Counted from the stretch's first letter, positions 7,709 to 17,719 are shown. The stretch is 55,006 nucleotides of DNA from an uncultured Methanobrevibacter sp. (GCF_937881195.1 NZ_CALGFC010000012.1:1-55006); one strand, 5' to 3'. Notes: generated from the sequence alone by a model not told the origin. Translations and numbers: made by a program.

Positions 7709-9904
7709 TTAAATTATCATACTCAATTGTATTCTTCTTCTTTCAACATCAACATCAATAACTTTTACTTCAACTATATCTCCAACACTTACAATATCCA
7801 ATGGATGATTTACAAACTTATTTTCAACTAATTGAGATATATGAACTAATCCATCTTGATGTACACCAATATCAACAAAAGCACCGAAATCTACAACATT
7901 TCTAACTGTTCCTTCTAAAATCATTCCTTCTTCAAGGTCCTCTATCTCAAGAGTATCGCTTCTAAGTATTGGTTGTGGCATTTCTTCTCTTGGATCTCTT
8001 CCTGGTTTTTTAAGTTCACTTACAATATCTCTAAGAGTTATATCACCAATATCTAAATCAGTAGCTAATCGTTTAAAATCACTACCATGTAAATTATTTA
8101 ATTTATCAAAGTGGATTTTTTTAAGGTTTTGAATTGTAGCTTTAAAATCCTTAAGATTATAACCTAAATTCTTAATTAGCTTTTCAGTAGCTTTATATGA
8201 TTCTGGATGAACTGTGGTAATATCAAGTAAATTATCTGAACCATAAACTTTTAAAAACCCTGCACATTGTTCAAATGCTTTTGGTCCAAGTTTAGCTACT
8301 TTAAGAAGTTCTTTTCTACTTTTGAAAATTCCTTCTTCTTCCCTATATTTAACTATATTTTTAGCTACAGCTGAGCTAACCCCTGAAACATAGCTAAGAA
8401 GCGCTACTGATGCAGTATTTAAATCAACTCCAACATTATTAACTGCCTTTTCAACCACACTTTTTAAAGACTCTCCTAATTTCTTCTGATTCATATCATG
8501 TTGATATTGACCAACACCTATTGATTTTGGATCTATTTTAACAAGTTCTGCTAAAGGATCTTGTAAACGTCTAGCTATTGATACTGCACTTCTTTCGCCT
8601 ACATTAAAATCTGGAAATTCTTCAGTAGCTAATTTACTGGCAGAATAAACAGATGCTCCTGCTTCATTTACTATAACATAATGAACATTAGTTCCTTTAA
8701 TTATATCCACAATTATTTGTTCAGATTCTCTTGATGCTGTTCCATTTCCTAAAGCTATAATATCAATATTGTATTCACGAATAAGTTCTAGAACTCTCTT
8801 TTTTGACTCTGAAACTTTATTTTGAGGTTCAGTTGGATATATTACATCAGTATCTAATACTTTCCCAAATTCATCGATAACAGCTAATTTACAACCTGTA
8901 CGAAAAGCTGGATCCCACCCAAGAACAACCTTATTTTGAATAGGTCCCTGCATAAGCAATTGTTCAAGATTCTTTGAAAATACTAAAACTGATTTTTCTT
9001 CAGCAATTTCTGTTAAAGAGGCCCTAATTTCCCTTTCAATAGATGGAGCTATAAGCCTTTTATATGAATCTGATACTGATTCCTCAATCAAATCTTTAGT
9101 AAATTCATTATACTCAGGTTCTATCTTTTCAAAATTATCTTTTGAATAATCAATAAGCATATGCCTATTTAAATATTCAATAATATCATCAACAGGAGCT
9201 TCAATTTTAACTTTTAATAATTTTTCTTTTTCACCACGATTAATAGCAAGAATCCTATGTATAGCTATATTAGATAATTTTTCATTATAATCATAGTACA
9301 TTTCATATTCTGAGGAGTTTTCTTTATCTTTAGCGCCAATAGCTAAATTTCCAGTTTTAAATGTAATTCCCCTAATAGATCTTCTAAAATCAGCATTGTC
9401 AGATATAATTTCAGCTATAATATCTTTTGCACCTTGAATAGCTTCTTCTATTGTGAAAACTTCTTTTTCTTCTGATAAATATTCTTTAGCTATCTCAGAA
9501 ATTGGAACATCTGTAGTTTGTTCTAATATTAGATTAGCTAATCCTTCAAGACCTTTTTCTTTAGCTATTGTAGCTCTTGTTCTTTTTTTAGGTTTATATG
9601 GGCGATATATATCCTCAACTTCAACAAGAGTTTCACACTTTTCTATAGCTATTTTAAGATCTTCAGTTAGCTTTCCTTGTTCTTTAATTGAATTTAGAAT
9701 TTGTTCTTTTCTTTCCTCTAAATTTCTTAAATATCCTAACCGTTCTCCAAATTTTCTGAGTATTTCCTCATCAAGAGAACCAGTAGCTTCTTTACGATAC
9801 CTAGCTATAAATGGTATTGTATTTCCTTCATCTATTAATTTTATTGTAGCTTCAGTTTGCCATGGTTTAATATTAAGTTCTTCTGCTAATGTTTTTGTTA
9901 TCAT
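7709..9904 (-). CDS. tex: Tex-family S1 RNA-binding protein
   Basis: A 731-residue protein with the full Tex layout: N-terminal helical region (LNIKPWQTEATIKLIDEGNTIPFIARYRKE), a YqgF/RuvC-like RNase H fold near residues 325-450 (VVLGWDPAFRTGCKLAVID), helix-hairpin-helix segments near 495-560 (SYVSGVSSAVAKNIVKYREE), and a C-terminal S1 domain from about 655 (GTVRNVVDFGAFVDIGVHQDGLVHIS). Tex proteins bind nucleic acids and are linked to transcription; their role in archaea is not well defined. ATG 9904 has AAGGAG about 11 bp upstream. The gene appears monocistronic. Confidence 0.95.
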   Translation of the reverse strand: MITKTLAEELNIKPWQTEATIKLIDEGNTIPFIARYRKEATGSLDEEILRKFGERLGYLRNLEERKEQILNSIKEQGKLTEDLKIAIEKCETLVEVEDIYRPYKPKKRTRATIAKEKGLEGLANLILEQTTDVPISEIAKEYLSEEKEVFTIEEAIQGAKDIIAEIISDNADFRRSIRGITFKTGNLAIGAKDKENSSEYEMYYDYNEKLSNIAIHRILAINRGEKEKLLKVKIEAPVDDIIEYLNRHMLIDYSKDNFEKIEPEYNEFTKDLIEESVSDSYKRLIAPSIEREIRASLTEIAEEKSVLVFSKNLEQLLMQGPIQNKVVLGWDPAFRTGCKLAVIDEFGKVLDTDVIYPTEPQNKVSESKKRVLELIREYNIDIIALGNGTASRESEQIIVDIIKGTNVHYVIVNEAGASVYSASKLATEEFPDFNVGERSAVSIARRLQDPLAELVKIDPKSIGVGQYQHDMNQKKLGESLKSVVEKAVNNVGVDLNTASVALLSYVSGVSSAVAKNIVKYREEEGIFKSRKELLKVAKLGPKAFEQCAGFLKVYGSDNLLDITTVHPESYKATEKLIKNLGYNLKDFKATIQNLKKIHFDKLNNLHGSDFKRLATDLDIGDITLRDIVSELKKPGRDPREEMPQPILRSDTLEIEDLEEGMILEGTVRNVVDFGAFVDIGVHQDGLVHISQLVENKFVNHPLDIVSVGDIVEVKVIDVDVERRRIQLSMII

Positions 9905-9970
9905 AAGTATGATTTCTCCTTATTTAAAAAAAGATAGATTAATTCAGAAATAAAAATTATGTCGATTATC

Positions 9971-10055
9971 AAAAATAAAGATTATGTTTTATAACTAGAA
10001 ATAATAATTATAACTATCAATAAAAATAAAGATTATGTTTTATAACTAGAAATAA
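9971..10055. repeat. 51-bp-spaced direct repeat upstream of tex
   Basis: AAAAATAAAGATTATGTTTT followed by ATAACTAGAAATA occurs at 9971 and again at 10022. It lies in the upstream (promoter-side) region of tex, so it could alter promoter spacing; no function is visible. Confidence 0.75.
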
Positions 10056-10175
10056 AAGTAATAACTATAATTAGAAATAATAATTATATTACTAAAATAA
10101 ATAAAAGTTATAGCTATTGATATAACATTTTATGATTTTATATGATCCTAAATGTTATTCTAGCTATTTTTAAAC

Positions 10176-10952
10176 TTAATCTATTTTCTTACCAATATAA
10201 AAAACATAACCATAATAATCTTTATATTTATTATACATTTTAGCTTCATGACGTTCGCATGATATAAACTCTTCTACTAATTTATTTCCCTCGTGTTTTT
10301 GTAAAAATTTTTCCTGAACTTGAATTTGAGGGCTGTAATAATTTTCAATCCAACAATTCTCATGTAATCTAAAAGCAGCAACTGGTGTATATCCAGATTT
10401 TTGCATTATAGCTATATTATCCGACATTGTAGTTATTCCAGGATATTCAGATACCCAAAAATCCTCTATTTCAAAAGGACGATTATTTGTAAACCAAGTT
10501 GCATCTGTTACAGCTACATATCCCCCTTTTTTCAAGTATTTTGACCATTCTTTCAATCCACGTTCAAAGCCAATGTTATAAATTGCTCCTTCTGACCATA
10601 TAAGATCAAATTCTTCCTTTTGAAATGGAAGATCATCCATTGAACCTACAATACCATTTACCCTATCATTTAAACCTAATTTATGAGCATTATTATTGAA
10701 TATATCTATAAAATCAGGAAAAATATCCATTCCAGTAACATTTCCCATTGTATTTTGACCTAGAACCATTGTTTGCCCACCAGTTCCACACCCAATATCT
10801 ATAATTTTTGAATTTTTATTAAGATTTCCAATAAAACTCAATGCTTTGATTGTCATTTCAGGACTTCCTGGCCCTTGTCTTTCTAAATTTGAGAAATATT
10901 CACAAATTAAAGATAAATCAAAATCATGAATTGAAGCATCTTCATTCTCCAT
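10176..10952 (-). CDS. SAM-dependent methyltransferase
   Basis: A 258-residue class I methyltransferase. Motif I is IIDIGCGTGGQTMVLG at about residues 54-69, followed by VTGMDIFPDF (acidic motif II) and FDLIWSEGAIYNIGFERGL, which resembles a subset of UbiE/Methyltransf_11 proteins common in gut anaerobes and methanogens. The C-terminal part is longer than the minimal fold and rich in Tyr and Trp (ENCWIENYYSPQIQVQEKFL), likely the substrate cap. GGAGAG precedes ATG 10952. It lies 66 bp downstream of the PaaK-like ligase on the same strand, so the two may share a transcript, but no pathway is evident. Confidence 0.82.
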   Translation of the reverse strand: MENEDASIHDFDLSLICEYFSNLERQGPGSPEMTIKALSFIGNLNKNSKIIDIGCGTGGQTMVLGQNTMGNVTGMDIFPDFIDIFNNNAHKLGLNDRVNGIVGSMDDLPFQKEEFDLIWSEGAIYNIGFERGLKEWSKYLKKGGYVAVTDATWFTNNRPFEIEDFWVSEYPGITTMSDNIAIMQKSGYTPVAAFRLHENCWIENYYSPQIQVQEKFLQKHEGNKLVEEFISCERHEAKMYNKYKDYYGYVFYIGKKID

Positions 10953-11018
10953 TTTTTCTCTCCATTAACCTTTAATATCTTACCTATTTAATAATTATTA
11001 GCTAATTATTAAACACAA

Positions 11019-12257
11019 TTAATACCTATTGTCGAATATTCTAGTTGATTTTTTCTCATTACGTGGCAAATCACCAACATCAACTGGTTTAACATTTACT
11101 GTTATTCCTATATCTAATTTGAATTGTTGTTTAATTTCTCTTTCTAATTCATATTTATTAAAATTATCCTTTACTTCAACAAAGAGAGTGCAAATATCTC
11201 TCTCATTTAAATGGTCAATCATTAGTTGATATTCACTAGAAGAACCTTTTATTTTAGCTAAAACTTCATCAATTTGACTAGGAAAAATATTTACTCCTTT
11301 TACTTTAACCATATCATCTGTTCTACCAACTAAAATATCGATTCGTGGATATTCACTCCCACATTTACATTCTCCAGGAATAATACGAGTAAGATCATGT
11401 GTTCTATATCTTATAAGAGGAGCACCTTCTTTTTTTAAAGTTGTTATAACTAATTCTCCTATTTCCCCATCTGGAAGAACTTCACATGTTTTAGGATCGA
11501 TTATTTCAAAATAAATATAATCATCCCACAAATGCATTCCACACTCATATTCACAGCTAATACCAATACCTGGCCCATAAATTTCAGTTAAACCATATAC
11601 ATCATAAAGTTTAACTCCTAATTCATTAGCTATACGATGACGCATTTTTTCTCCCCATCTTTCAGAACCAATGATCCCTTTTTTAAGATGAATTTGATCA
11701 TTAATTCCTCTTTTAGCTATTTCTTCAGCTAAAAGTAAAGCATAAGAGGAAGTTGCACATAAAATACTTGATTTTAAATCAATCATCATTTTTAGCTGTT
11801 TATCTGTGTTACCTGGACCCATAGGAATAGTCATTGCACCTAATTTCTCAGCCCCGTTTTGAAAACCAATACCTGCTGTCCATAATCCATATCCAGGAGT
11901 AATATGCATTATATCTTTATTTGTCACTCCTGCCATTTCATAACATCTTTTAAACATAATAGCCCAATCTTCAATATCTTTAGCAGTATATGGAATTATC
12001 ACAGGAGTTCCAGTTGTTCCAGAAGAAGAATGGATCCTAACAATCTCTTCATCAGAAACTGCTTGTAAACCAAGAGGATATGCTTCCCTTAAATCATTTT
12101 TATCTGTAAAAGGTAATTTTTCAAAATCTTCTTGATTTTCAATTGAGCTAATTTTTCCTAATTTATTTTTATAAAAATTAAATGCATTAGTATTATTTTC
12201 TTTTAATCTAGTTATTTGATTATTCACTAATTTTAATTGTTTTTCATTCAATTTCAT
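11019..12257 (-). CDS. paaK: PaaK-like aryl/acyl-CoA ligase (adenylate-forming)
   Basis: This 412-residue AMP-forming ligase has the phosphate loop SSGTTGTPVIIPYT, the acyl-adenylate motif YGLTEIYGPGIG, the later RYRTHDL and VGRTDDMVKVKGVNIFPSQ, and the C-terminal Lys-containing LPRNEKKSTRI. These are the phenylacetate-CoA ligase (PaaK) marks; the family joins phenylacetate or related aryl acids to CoA using ATP. A second PaaK-like gene is at 37723-39024 in a clearer aryl-acid context. The Cys-rich stretch (ISCEYECGM, ECKCGSEYP) is common in archaeal members. AGAGATAAT precedes ATG 12257. The exact substrate is not determined. Confidence 0.9.
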   Translation of the reverse strand: MKLNEKQLKLVNNQITRLKENNTNAFNFYKNKLGKISSIENQEDFEKLPFTDKNDLREAYPLGLQAVSDEEIVRIHSSSGTTGTPVIIPYTAKDIEDWAIMFKRCYEMAGVTNKDIMHITPGYGLWTAGIGFQNGAEKLGAMTIPMGPGNTDKQLKMMIDLKSSILCATSSYALLLAEEIAKRGINDQIHLKKGIIGSERWGEKMRHRIANELGVKLYDVYGLTEIYGPGIGISCEYECGMHLWDDYIYFEIIDPKTCEVLPDGEIGELVITTLKKEGAPLIRYRTHDLTRIIPGECKCGSEYPRIDILVGRTDDMVKVKGVNIFPSQIDEVLAKIKGSSSEYQLMIDHLNERDICTLFVEVKDNFNKYELEREIKQQFKLDIGITVNVKPVDVGDLPRNEKKSTRIFDNRY

Positions 12258-12870
12258 TATATTATCTCTTATATAGATTCTAAATAAAAGTTATCTGTTT
12301 TTTATATGTTATAATTTGTTTTATATATTATAAATAGAAATTAATCATAAATATTAATTAAATAAAATTAATTCTAAAATAAATTAATTCTAAAATAAAT
12401 TAGTTCTAAAATAAATTAATTATAAAATAAATTAATTGTAGAATTTGAATTAAATAACATAATTATCTATTAAATATCTATTTTTAAGTATTTAATAAAT
12501 ATTATAATAAAAATTATAATTATAATAAAATTTGTAATTATAATAAGTAATTATAATAAAACTTGTAATTATAATAAAAATTTATGATAAAAAATTATAA
12601 TAAAATTTTATAATAAAAAATTAATTATTATAATTATTTATTATATATATTATAATTAAAATAAATTAAATATAATTAATTAAAACTGATTAATAAAAAT
12701 TGATTAATTAAAAATTAATTAACTACTAAAATTAATTAACTACTAAAATAAATTAATCAAAATAAATTAACTATTAAAAGTTTATAATTATATTAAAAAT
12801 ATTAATAATTGATTAATTATTAACTCATTAAAACAAAATAAAATTATTTTTAATTAAATAAGGGATAATA
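12258..12870. other. Divergent intergenic region, extremely AT-rich
   Basis: This gap of 613 bp separates the ligase gene from the diverging trm5. It is built from short variants of ATAAATTAATTCTAAAATAA and TTATAATAAAA, i.e. degenerate low-complexity repeats. No gene, RNA or distinct operator is visible. Confidence 0.6.
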
Positions 12871-13962
12871 ATGCTAGCTATAAAAATACAATTAAAGTAT
12901 ATTGAAGAAGTGCGTAAAGTATTGATAGATAAAGAGATTATAGCTAGAAATTACAAAATTCTTACTGAAAATAATTATGGATACATAGCTATAAATCCCA
13001 ATATAGATCAAATGAAAATTCCAGATGTTGAAAAAAAAATTAGGGGCGAATTAGAATCAAATAACACTAATAATCAAATAGAAATCCAGATAGTTGAAAA
13101 AGATTTAGAAGAAGTTAAAAAGAAGCCTAAAAGTCTTAGTGAACAACTTAAAGGAAAATTATCAGAAAAAGAAATTGAAGATTTAAAAACTTCTTTTGAT
13201 ATCATAGGAGATATAGTTATTCTTGAGATACCTGAAGATTTAGAAAATCAAAAAAAAGTTATTGGAAATGCTGCACTTTCATTTACAGGTAGAAAAGCCA
13301 TTTTCATGAAAAAAAGTGCTGTTGAAGGAGTAACAAGAACACGAAAATTAGAATTTATAGCTGGAGAAGACACTTCAAAAACAATACATAAGGAACATGG
13401 AGCTAGACTTAAGTTAGATGTTAAAAAAGTTTATTTCTCACCTAGATTAGCTACTGAAAGAAAAAGAATAGCTAAAGAAGTTAAAGATGGAGAAATTATT
13501 TTAGATATGTTTGCAGGAATTGGACCCTTCCCAATTTTAATAGCTAGAGAACATGAAGTAGATATTTATGCTTCAGATATTAATGAAGAAGCTATAAAAT
13601 ATATGAAAGATAATATAAAGCTTAATAAATTAAAAGGAAAAATACATCCTATTTTAGGAGATATAAACAAAATAGCTAAAGAAAAATTTATAAAAAATCA
13701 AATAGATTTTGATAGAATCATTATGAATTTACCTGGAACTGCAAAAGATTTTTTAGATTTAGCTATTTTACTTACTAAAAATAATGGAATTATTCATTAT
13801 TATGAGTTTTCAGATGGATATGAATCAGCTATTAATAGAATAAATAAAATAGCTAAAAAACAAAACAAAAAAGTTGAGATTTTAAATACCCGTAAAGTAA
13901 AATCAAGTAGTCCAAAAGAATGGCACATTGTTGTTGATGCTAAAATAATAGAAAATAAATAA
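12871..13962 (+). CDS. trm5: tRNA (guanine-37 N1)-methyltransferase Trm5
   Basis: Trm5 makes m1G37 next to the anticodon and so guards the reading frame. The 363-residue protein shows the Trm5 signature: GARLKLDVKKVYFSPRLATE, motif I MFAGIGPFPILIAREHEV, DINEEAIKYMKDNIKLN, and the NLP motif IIMNLPGTAKDFLD. The N-terminal domain (about 1-130) is the tRNA-elbow recognition part. GGGATA precedes ATG 12871. In archaea Trm5-type enzymes can also act on wyosine precursors, so a Trm5a/b subtype cannot be excluded. Confidence 0.94.
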   Translation: MLAIKIQLKYIEEVRKVLIDKEIIARNYKILTENNYGYIAINPNIDQMKIPDVEKKIRGELESNNTNNQIEIQIVEKDLEEVKKKPKSLSEQLKGKLSEKEIEDLKTSFDIIGDIVILEIPEDLENQKKVIGNAALSFTGRKAIFMKKSAVEGVTRTRKLEFIAGEDTSKTIHKEHGARLKLDVKKVYFSPRLATERKRIAKEVKDGEIILDMFAGIGPFPILIAREHEVDIYASDINEEAIKYMKDNIKLNKLKGKIHPILGDINKIAKEKFIKNQIDFDRIIMNLPGTAKDFLDLAILLTKNNGIIHYYEFSDGYESAINRINKIAKKQNKKVEILNTRKVKSSSPKEWHIVVDAKIIENK

Positions 13963-14105
13963 ATAATAAATATTAGTAAAATTAGTAAAACTATTAAAAT
14001 ATTAAAATTAATAAAACTAGTAAAAATAGTAAAAAATTAATAAAAAAATGAATAGAAGGTTAATGAAAAATAAATAAAATGAATAAAATTTAGTATAGTT
14101 ATACA

Positions 14106-14492
14106 TTAATGAATTCTAATTACATTATCTTTATTATCAAAATCACTATCAAAAGATAAAATTTCATGAATATCTAATTCTTTCATGGTTTCAATCATTA
14201 TGGTATCAACTAATGATAAATTCCCATCATATTTTAAATGTGTGATCATTCCTTTATCTAATAAATGATAAGTTTTATATATATTATAATTATCTTTAAT
14301 ATTATGGTATAATGCTGTAGCTATTTTTCCCCCAAATAAGCTTCCAGCTAATGTTATTGATTCCAATAAAACACCATCAGTGACAATTTTTTCCTTATTT
14401 TCAATTTTTTTCAAGAATTTTTTAGCTTTTTTGTGATGAATATCTTTTTTATCTAATAAGCTAATAAAAAAATTAGTGTCTATTAAAATCAA
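14106..14492 (-). CDS. vapC: PIN-domain ribonuclease toxin (VapC type)
   Basis: A 128-residue PIN protein with acidic site residues D5 (ILIDTNFF), E44 (LLESITLAG), D96 (LVDTIMIE) and D115 (SFDSDF). It pairs with the AbrB-type antitoxin just upstream, overlapping it by 20 bp. I chose the TTG at 14492 because GGTGAG lies 4 bp ahead, the same spacing as at the antitoxin's own start; a further TTG at 14510 would add six residues. As a VapC it should be an endoribonuclease held in check by the antitoxin. The toxin whose end survives at 7203-7343 was close to this one. Confidence 0.88.
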   Translation of the reverse strand: MILIDTNFFISLLDKKDIHHKKAKKFLKKIENKEKIVTDGVLLESITLAGSLFGGKIATALYHNIKDNYNIYKTYHLLDKGMITHLKYDGNLSLVDTIMIETMKELDIHEILSFDSDFDNKDNVIRIH

Positions 14493-14724
14493 GTTTCTCA
14501 CCTTTATCAATTTTCTTCTGTAATTTCACACTATCGATTGGTTTTTCACTTGATATAATTCCTACAATATCATTTAAATTACTTCTTTTTCTAAAATTAA
14601 CCCTAATTTGACCATTTTCATCTTCAATCCATTCAACAATATCATTAACTTCTATATTAAATCTTTTTCTAAGTTTAGAGGGAATAGATGTTTGATTGTT
14701 ATTGTAAACTTTAGTAGTCAACAT
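14473..14724 (-). CDS. vapB: AbrB/SpoVT-type antitoxin (VapB)
   Basis: An 83-residue protein with the swapped-hairpin AbrB DNA-binding start: TKVYNNNQTSIPSKLRKRFN, then VNDIVEWIEDENGQIRVNFR. The C-terminal part (SSEKPIDSVKLQKKIDKGEK) is the likely toxin-wrapping tail. ATG 14724 is preferred because GGTGAT lies 4 bp upstream; a TTG at 14736 would add four residues and read through that ribosome binding site. The gene overlaps the PIN toxin, so translation is coupled. Autoregulation is expected for the family. Confidence 0.87.
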   Translation of the reverse strand: MLTTKVYNNNQTSIPSKLRKRFNIEVNDIVEWIEDENGQIRVNFRKRSNLNDIVGIISSEKPIDSVKLQKKIDKGEKLDFNRH

Positions 14725-14958
14725 TAATATCACCAATTTATTATTTATTAATAGTTAAATATAAATTTAACTACTAAAATTTATATTAAAAATTTTATAA
14801 AAAAACCTAAAAAAAATAAAATTAATAGAATATAATAAAAAAGAAGAAATTTTAAAAATAAAAATAAGCATGAAAAATAGAAATTAAATATAAATAAAAA
14901 TTAGATAGAAATAAAATAGAAATAAAATAATATGAAATAATATAAATTAACGAAATTA

Positions 14959-16956
14959 TTATTTCCACTTTAAAAGAAGTGAAGAATATATAACAACCAA
15001 AACTGAACCTATATTATGAACTAATGCGCCAGTAATTGGATCTAAAATACCTAATATTGCTAATATTATAGCTACAAAGTTTAAAGCAAGGGATATTGTT
15101 ATATTAATGTTTATAGTTTGCATTACTTTTTTTGATATTCCTAAAAGATGAGGAATGAATTTAATATCATCTCCAATAAGAGCTATATCTGCAGCATCAA
15201 CTGCGATGTCACTTCCAATTCCCCCCATAGCTATTCCAACATGGGCTTTTTTAAGTGAAGGAGCATCATTAACTCCATCACCAACCATTGCTACAGGATG
15301 ATTTTTTATATTCTGATAAGAATCAATAACATTCATTTTTTTCTCAGGAAGGCAATTATAATATAATTCATCAATTCCAACTTTATCAGCCATATGTTTA
15401 GCTGGTTTTTCACTATCTCCAGTTAAAAGAACAGTTTCTAAATCAAGTTTTTCTATTGATTTAATAGTATCCTTGGCATCTTCCCTTAGAGAATCTCCCA
15501 AAACAACAGCCCCTTTAAAAATATTATTAATAGCTATATAAATGATAGTTGATCCTTTTTCAATAAAAGAAGATAATTTTTCTTTTTGCCATTTTTTATC
15601 AATTTTAAAGTTAGCTTCATTTTCTAAAAAATCCATATTTCCAGCTATAACATTATCATTGTTAATTATTCCTTTTACACCCTTTCCAACAATCATTTCA
15701 AAGTTATTTACATCATAAAAATCAATTGTAGATTTTTCATCATATTTTTGATTTTTATAATAATTAACAATAGCTTTTCCTAAAGGGTGTTCAGATTTAC
15801 TTTCTAAAGATGCTACAGTCTTGATTAATGATTTTTTATTATTTATATCATTACTATTACTATTACTATTAGTATTAATATTAATAGTATCATTAAAAAT
15901 AATAGAATCTTTTAAATTAACAGAATTATTAACAGTATCATCAATATCATTTGGATCATAAGATATTAAATCTAAAACTTTAGGTTTACCATAAGTTAAT
16001 GTTCCAGTTTTATCAAAAAGAATTTTTTTAACCTCTGAAAGTCTTTCTAAAGCATCTCCTTCTTTAACCAAAATCCCATATCGAGTTAGATTTCCAATAG
16101 CTGCAACAATTGCAGTAGGAGTAGCTAATACAAGAGCACAAGGACAAAATACAACTAATACTGTAACAGACCTTATTATTTCACCAGTCAAAAAATAAGT
16201 AGCTATTGCTGCTGTTAATGCTATTACAACAATCCAAGTAGCCCATTTATCAGTTAATCTTACAATTTTTGATTTATCTGCATCAGCTGATTCAACCAAA
16301 TCAATCATTCTTTGAAGAGAGCTATCTTTCCCCACTTTAGTAGCTTCCATTACAAATGAACCAAATTGATTAACTGTCCCACTAAAAACTTCATCCCCTT
16401 TTATTTTATCTACAGGAACTGGTTCACCAGTCATTACAGATTGATCTATGGAAGTTTCTCCATCAATAACTTTACCATCAACAGGAACTGTTTCACCAGG
16501 CAATATTTTAATTAAATCTCCAGTAACAACCTTTTTTGCATCCACAATTTTCTCATCTGTAGCACTATCTTTTCTTATTATTAGTCTTGCGGTTCTTGGT
16601 GTTAAATCAATTAATTTTTCAATTCCTGCTCTAGATCTAGCTACAGTAAACTCTTCTAATAGTCCACCTAATGCCATAATAACTGCAATTTCACCAGCTG
16701 CAAATACTTCACCAATGATTATAGCAGCTATAAGTGCTATTGAAACTAAAAGATCTGCTTTTATATCAAATTCAGTGATTAATCCAACAGCAGCATCTTT
16801 AATAATTGGAAATCCACATAATAAGACTGCTATCCATGCTAAATCAAAATTTCCAAATTTAAATACACCAAAAAAACTTAATATTAATGCAATTGCTGAA
16901 ATAAAAAGGAAGATGACCGATATTTTTTCTTCCTTGATAAAACTATTTTCATTCAT
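14959..16956 (-). CDS. P1B-type heavy-metal transport ATPase
   Basis: This 665-residue P1B ATPase pumps a metal ion across the membrane. It has the actuator motif MTGEPVP (about 175-181), CPC at 271-273 in the transport helix, phosphorylation site DKTGTLT with D315, the nucleotide-domain SEHPLGKAI, and VGDGVNDAP. There is no N-terminal metal-binding domain. The last helices carry GALVHNIGSVLVVIYSS; this HN..GS pattern differs from the Cu-type (MSxS) and the classic Zn/Cd-type (Lys/Asp) motifs, so the metal is uncertain. The nucleotide domain contains an Asn/Asp/Ser-rich insert (about 333-374). AAGGAG precedes ATG 16956. The CsoR-like repressor gene upstream suggests metal-responsive control. 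Confidence 0.93.
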   Translation of the reverse strand: MNENSFIKEEKISVIFLFISAIALILSFFGVFKFGNFDLAWIAVLLCGFPIIKDAAVGLITEFDIKADLLVSIALIAAIIIGEVFAAGEIAVIMALGGLLEEFTVARSRAGIEKLIDLTPRTARLIIRKDSATDEKIVDAKKVVTGDLIKILPGETVPVDGKVIDGETSIDQSVMTGEPVPVDKIKGDEVFSGTVNQFGSFVMEATKVGKDSSLQRMIDLVESADADKSKIVRLTDKWATWIVVIALTAAIATYFLTGEIIRSVTVLVVFCPCALVLATPTAIVAAIGNLTRYGILVKEGDALERLSEVKKILFDKTGTLTYGKPKVLDLISYDPNDIDDTVNNSVNLKDSIIFNDTININTNSNSNSNDINNKKSLIKTVASLESKSEHPLGKAIVNYYKNQKYDEKSTIDFYDVNNFEMIVGKGVKGIINNDNVIAGNMDFLENEANFKIDKKWQKEKLSSFIEKGSTIIYIAINNIFKGAVVLGDSLREDAKDTIKSIEKLDLETVLLTGDSEKPAKHMADKVGIDELYYNCLPEKKMNVIDSYQNIKNHPVAMVGDGVNDAPSLKKAHVGIAMGGIGSDIAVDAADIALIGDDIKFIPHLLGISKKVMQTININITISLALNFVAIILAILGILDPITGALVHNIGSVLVVIYSSLLLKWK

Positions 16957-17063
16957 TTTATTAAACTCCTTATTTAATGGGATTTTATTTTATTGAAATC
17001 ATATGTATAAAAATCACTTTTATTGAATACACTTTTATTAAATATCAATTACATACGAATAAA

Positions 17064-17087
17064 TATAGGTATAGGGGTATAGGTATA
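17064..17087 (-). promoter_or_regulatory. Candidate CsoR-type operator for the metal ATPase
   Basis: TATAGGTATAGGGGTATAGG followed by TATA lies 108 bp upstream of the ATPase start. The G-run core TATAGGGGTATA resembles half of the site at 17720-17740 and known CsoR operators, and it is a rare GC cluster here. It lacks the CCC half, so the match is partial. Confidence 0.45.
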
Positions 17088-17219
17088 ATAAAATATTAAA
17101 AAAAATAAAAGACCTTAAAAATATATGATAAATATCTAATATAGATGATAAATATCTAATAATAAGAGATATCTAAGACCTGAAGGAAATCTAAGATATA
17201 AAAAAATATCTAGAAAATA

Positions 17220-17492
17220 TTAAAGCCTTGAAAAATATTCTATTGCTTTTGTAAAGTCTTTTATTGTTTTTTCAGAATCACCAGCTTCAAAACCTTCTTT
17301 AACACAATGATTAAGGTGTCCTTCAAGAACAATTTGACCAACCTTGTGTAATGCAGATTTTGAAGCATTTATTTGCATGATAATATCTTCACATGGGATA
17401 TCTTCATCAATCATTCGATCAATAGCATTTAACTGACCAATTATCTTTTTCAACCTTCGATGAAGATTATCAGAATCCATACATTTTTTCAT
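17220..17492 (-). CDS. csoR: CsoR/RcnR-family metal-sensing repressor
   Basis: A 90-residue all-helical DUF156 protein. It has the family DNA-binding start LHRRLKKIIGQLNAIDRMID and the Cys-His-Cys set typical of Cu(I)-sensing CsoR: C in IPCEDIIMQI, then H and C in EGHLNHCV. In CsoR, metal binding releases the protein from its operator. GGTGA precedes ATG 17492. The P1B ATPase lies downstream on the same strand after a 263-bp gap with its own candidate operator, so the pair probably forms a metal-efflux regulon. The Cu assignment rests only on the three-residue pattern, since persulfide- and Ni/Co-sensing relatives exist. Confidence 0.88.
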   Translation of the reverse strand: MKKCMDSDNLHRRLKKIIGQLNAIDRMIDEDIPCEDIIMQINASKSALHKVGQIVLEGHLNHCVKEGFEAGDSEKTIKDFTKAIEYFSRL

Positions 17493-17719
17493 TTTTATTC
17501 ACCAAATATTTAATAACCAATCTATTTTAATAAACAATATATCTTAATAACCAACCTATTTTAATAAACAATATATCTTAAATTTTAATAAACACCATAT
17601 CTTAATAACTAATTTATTCTAATAAAAGATATTTTAATTTACTTAATAAAATATTTCTTTTAATAATAATTAAATTTTATTTAAAAATTTTATATTAAAT
17701 ATTAAAACTATAATTAATT

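Noticed and set aside
9453..9953. 166-codon frame opposite tex
   Set aside because: It mirrors the tex coding strand, has no ribosome binding site and a Ser/Ile/Leu-biased composition typical of antisense frames.
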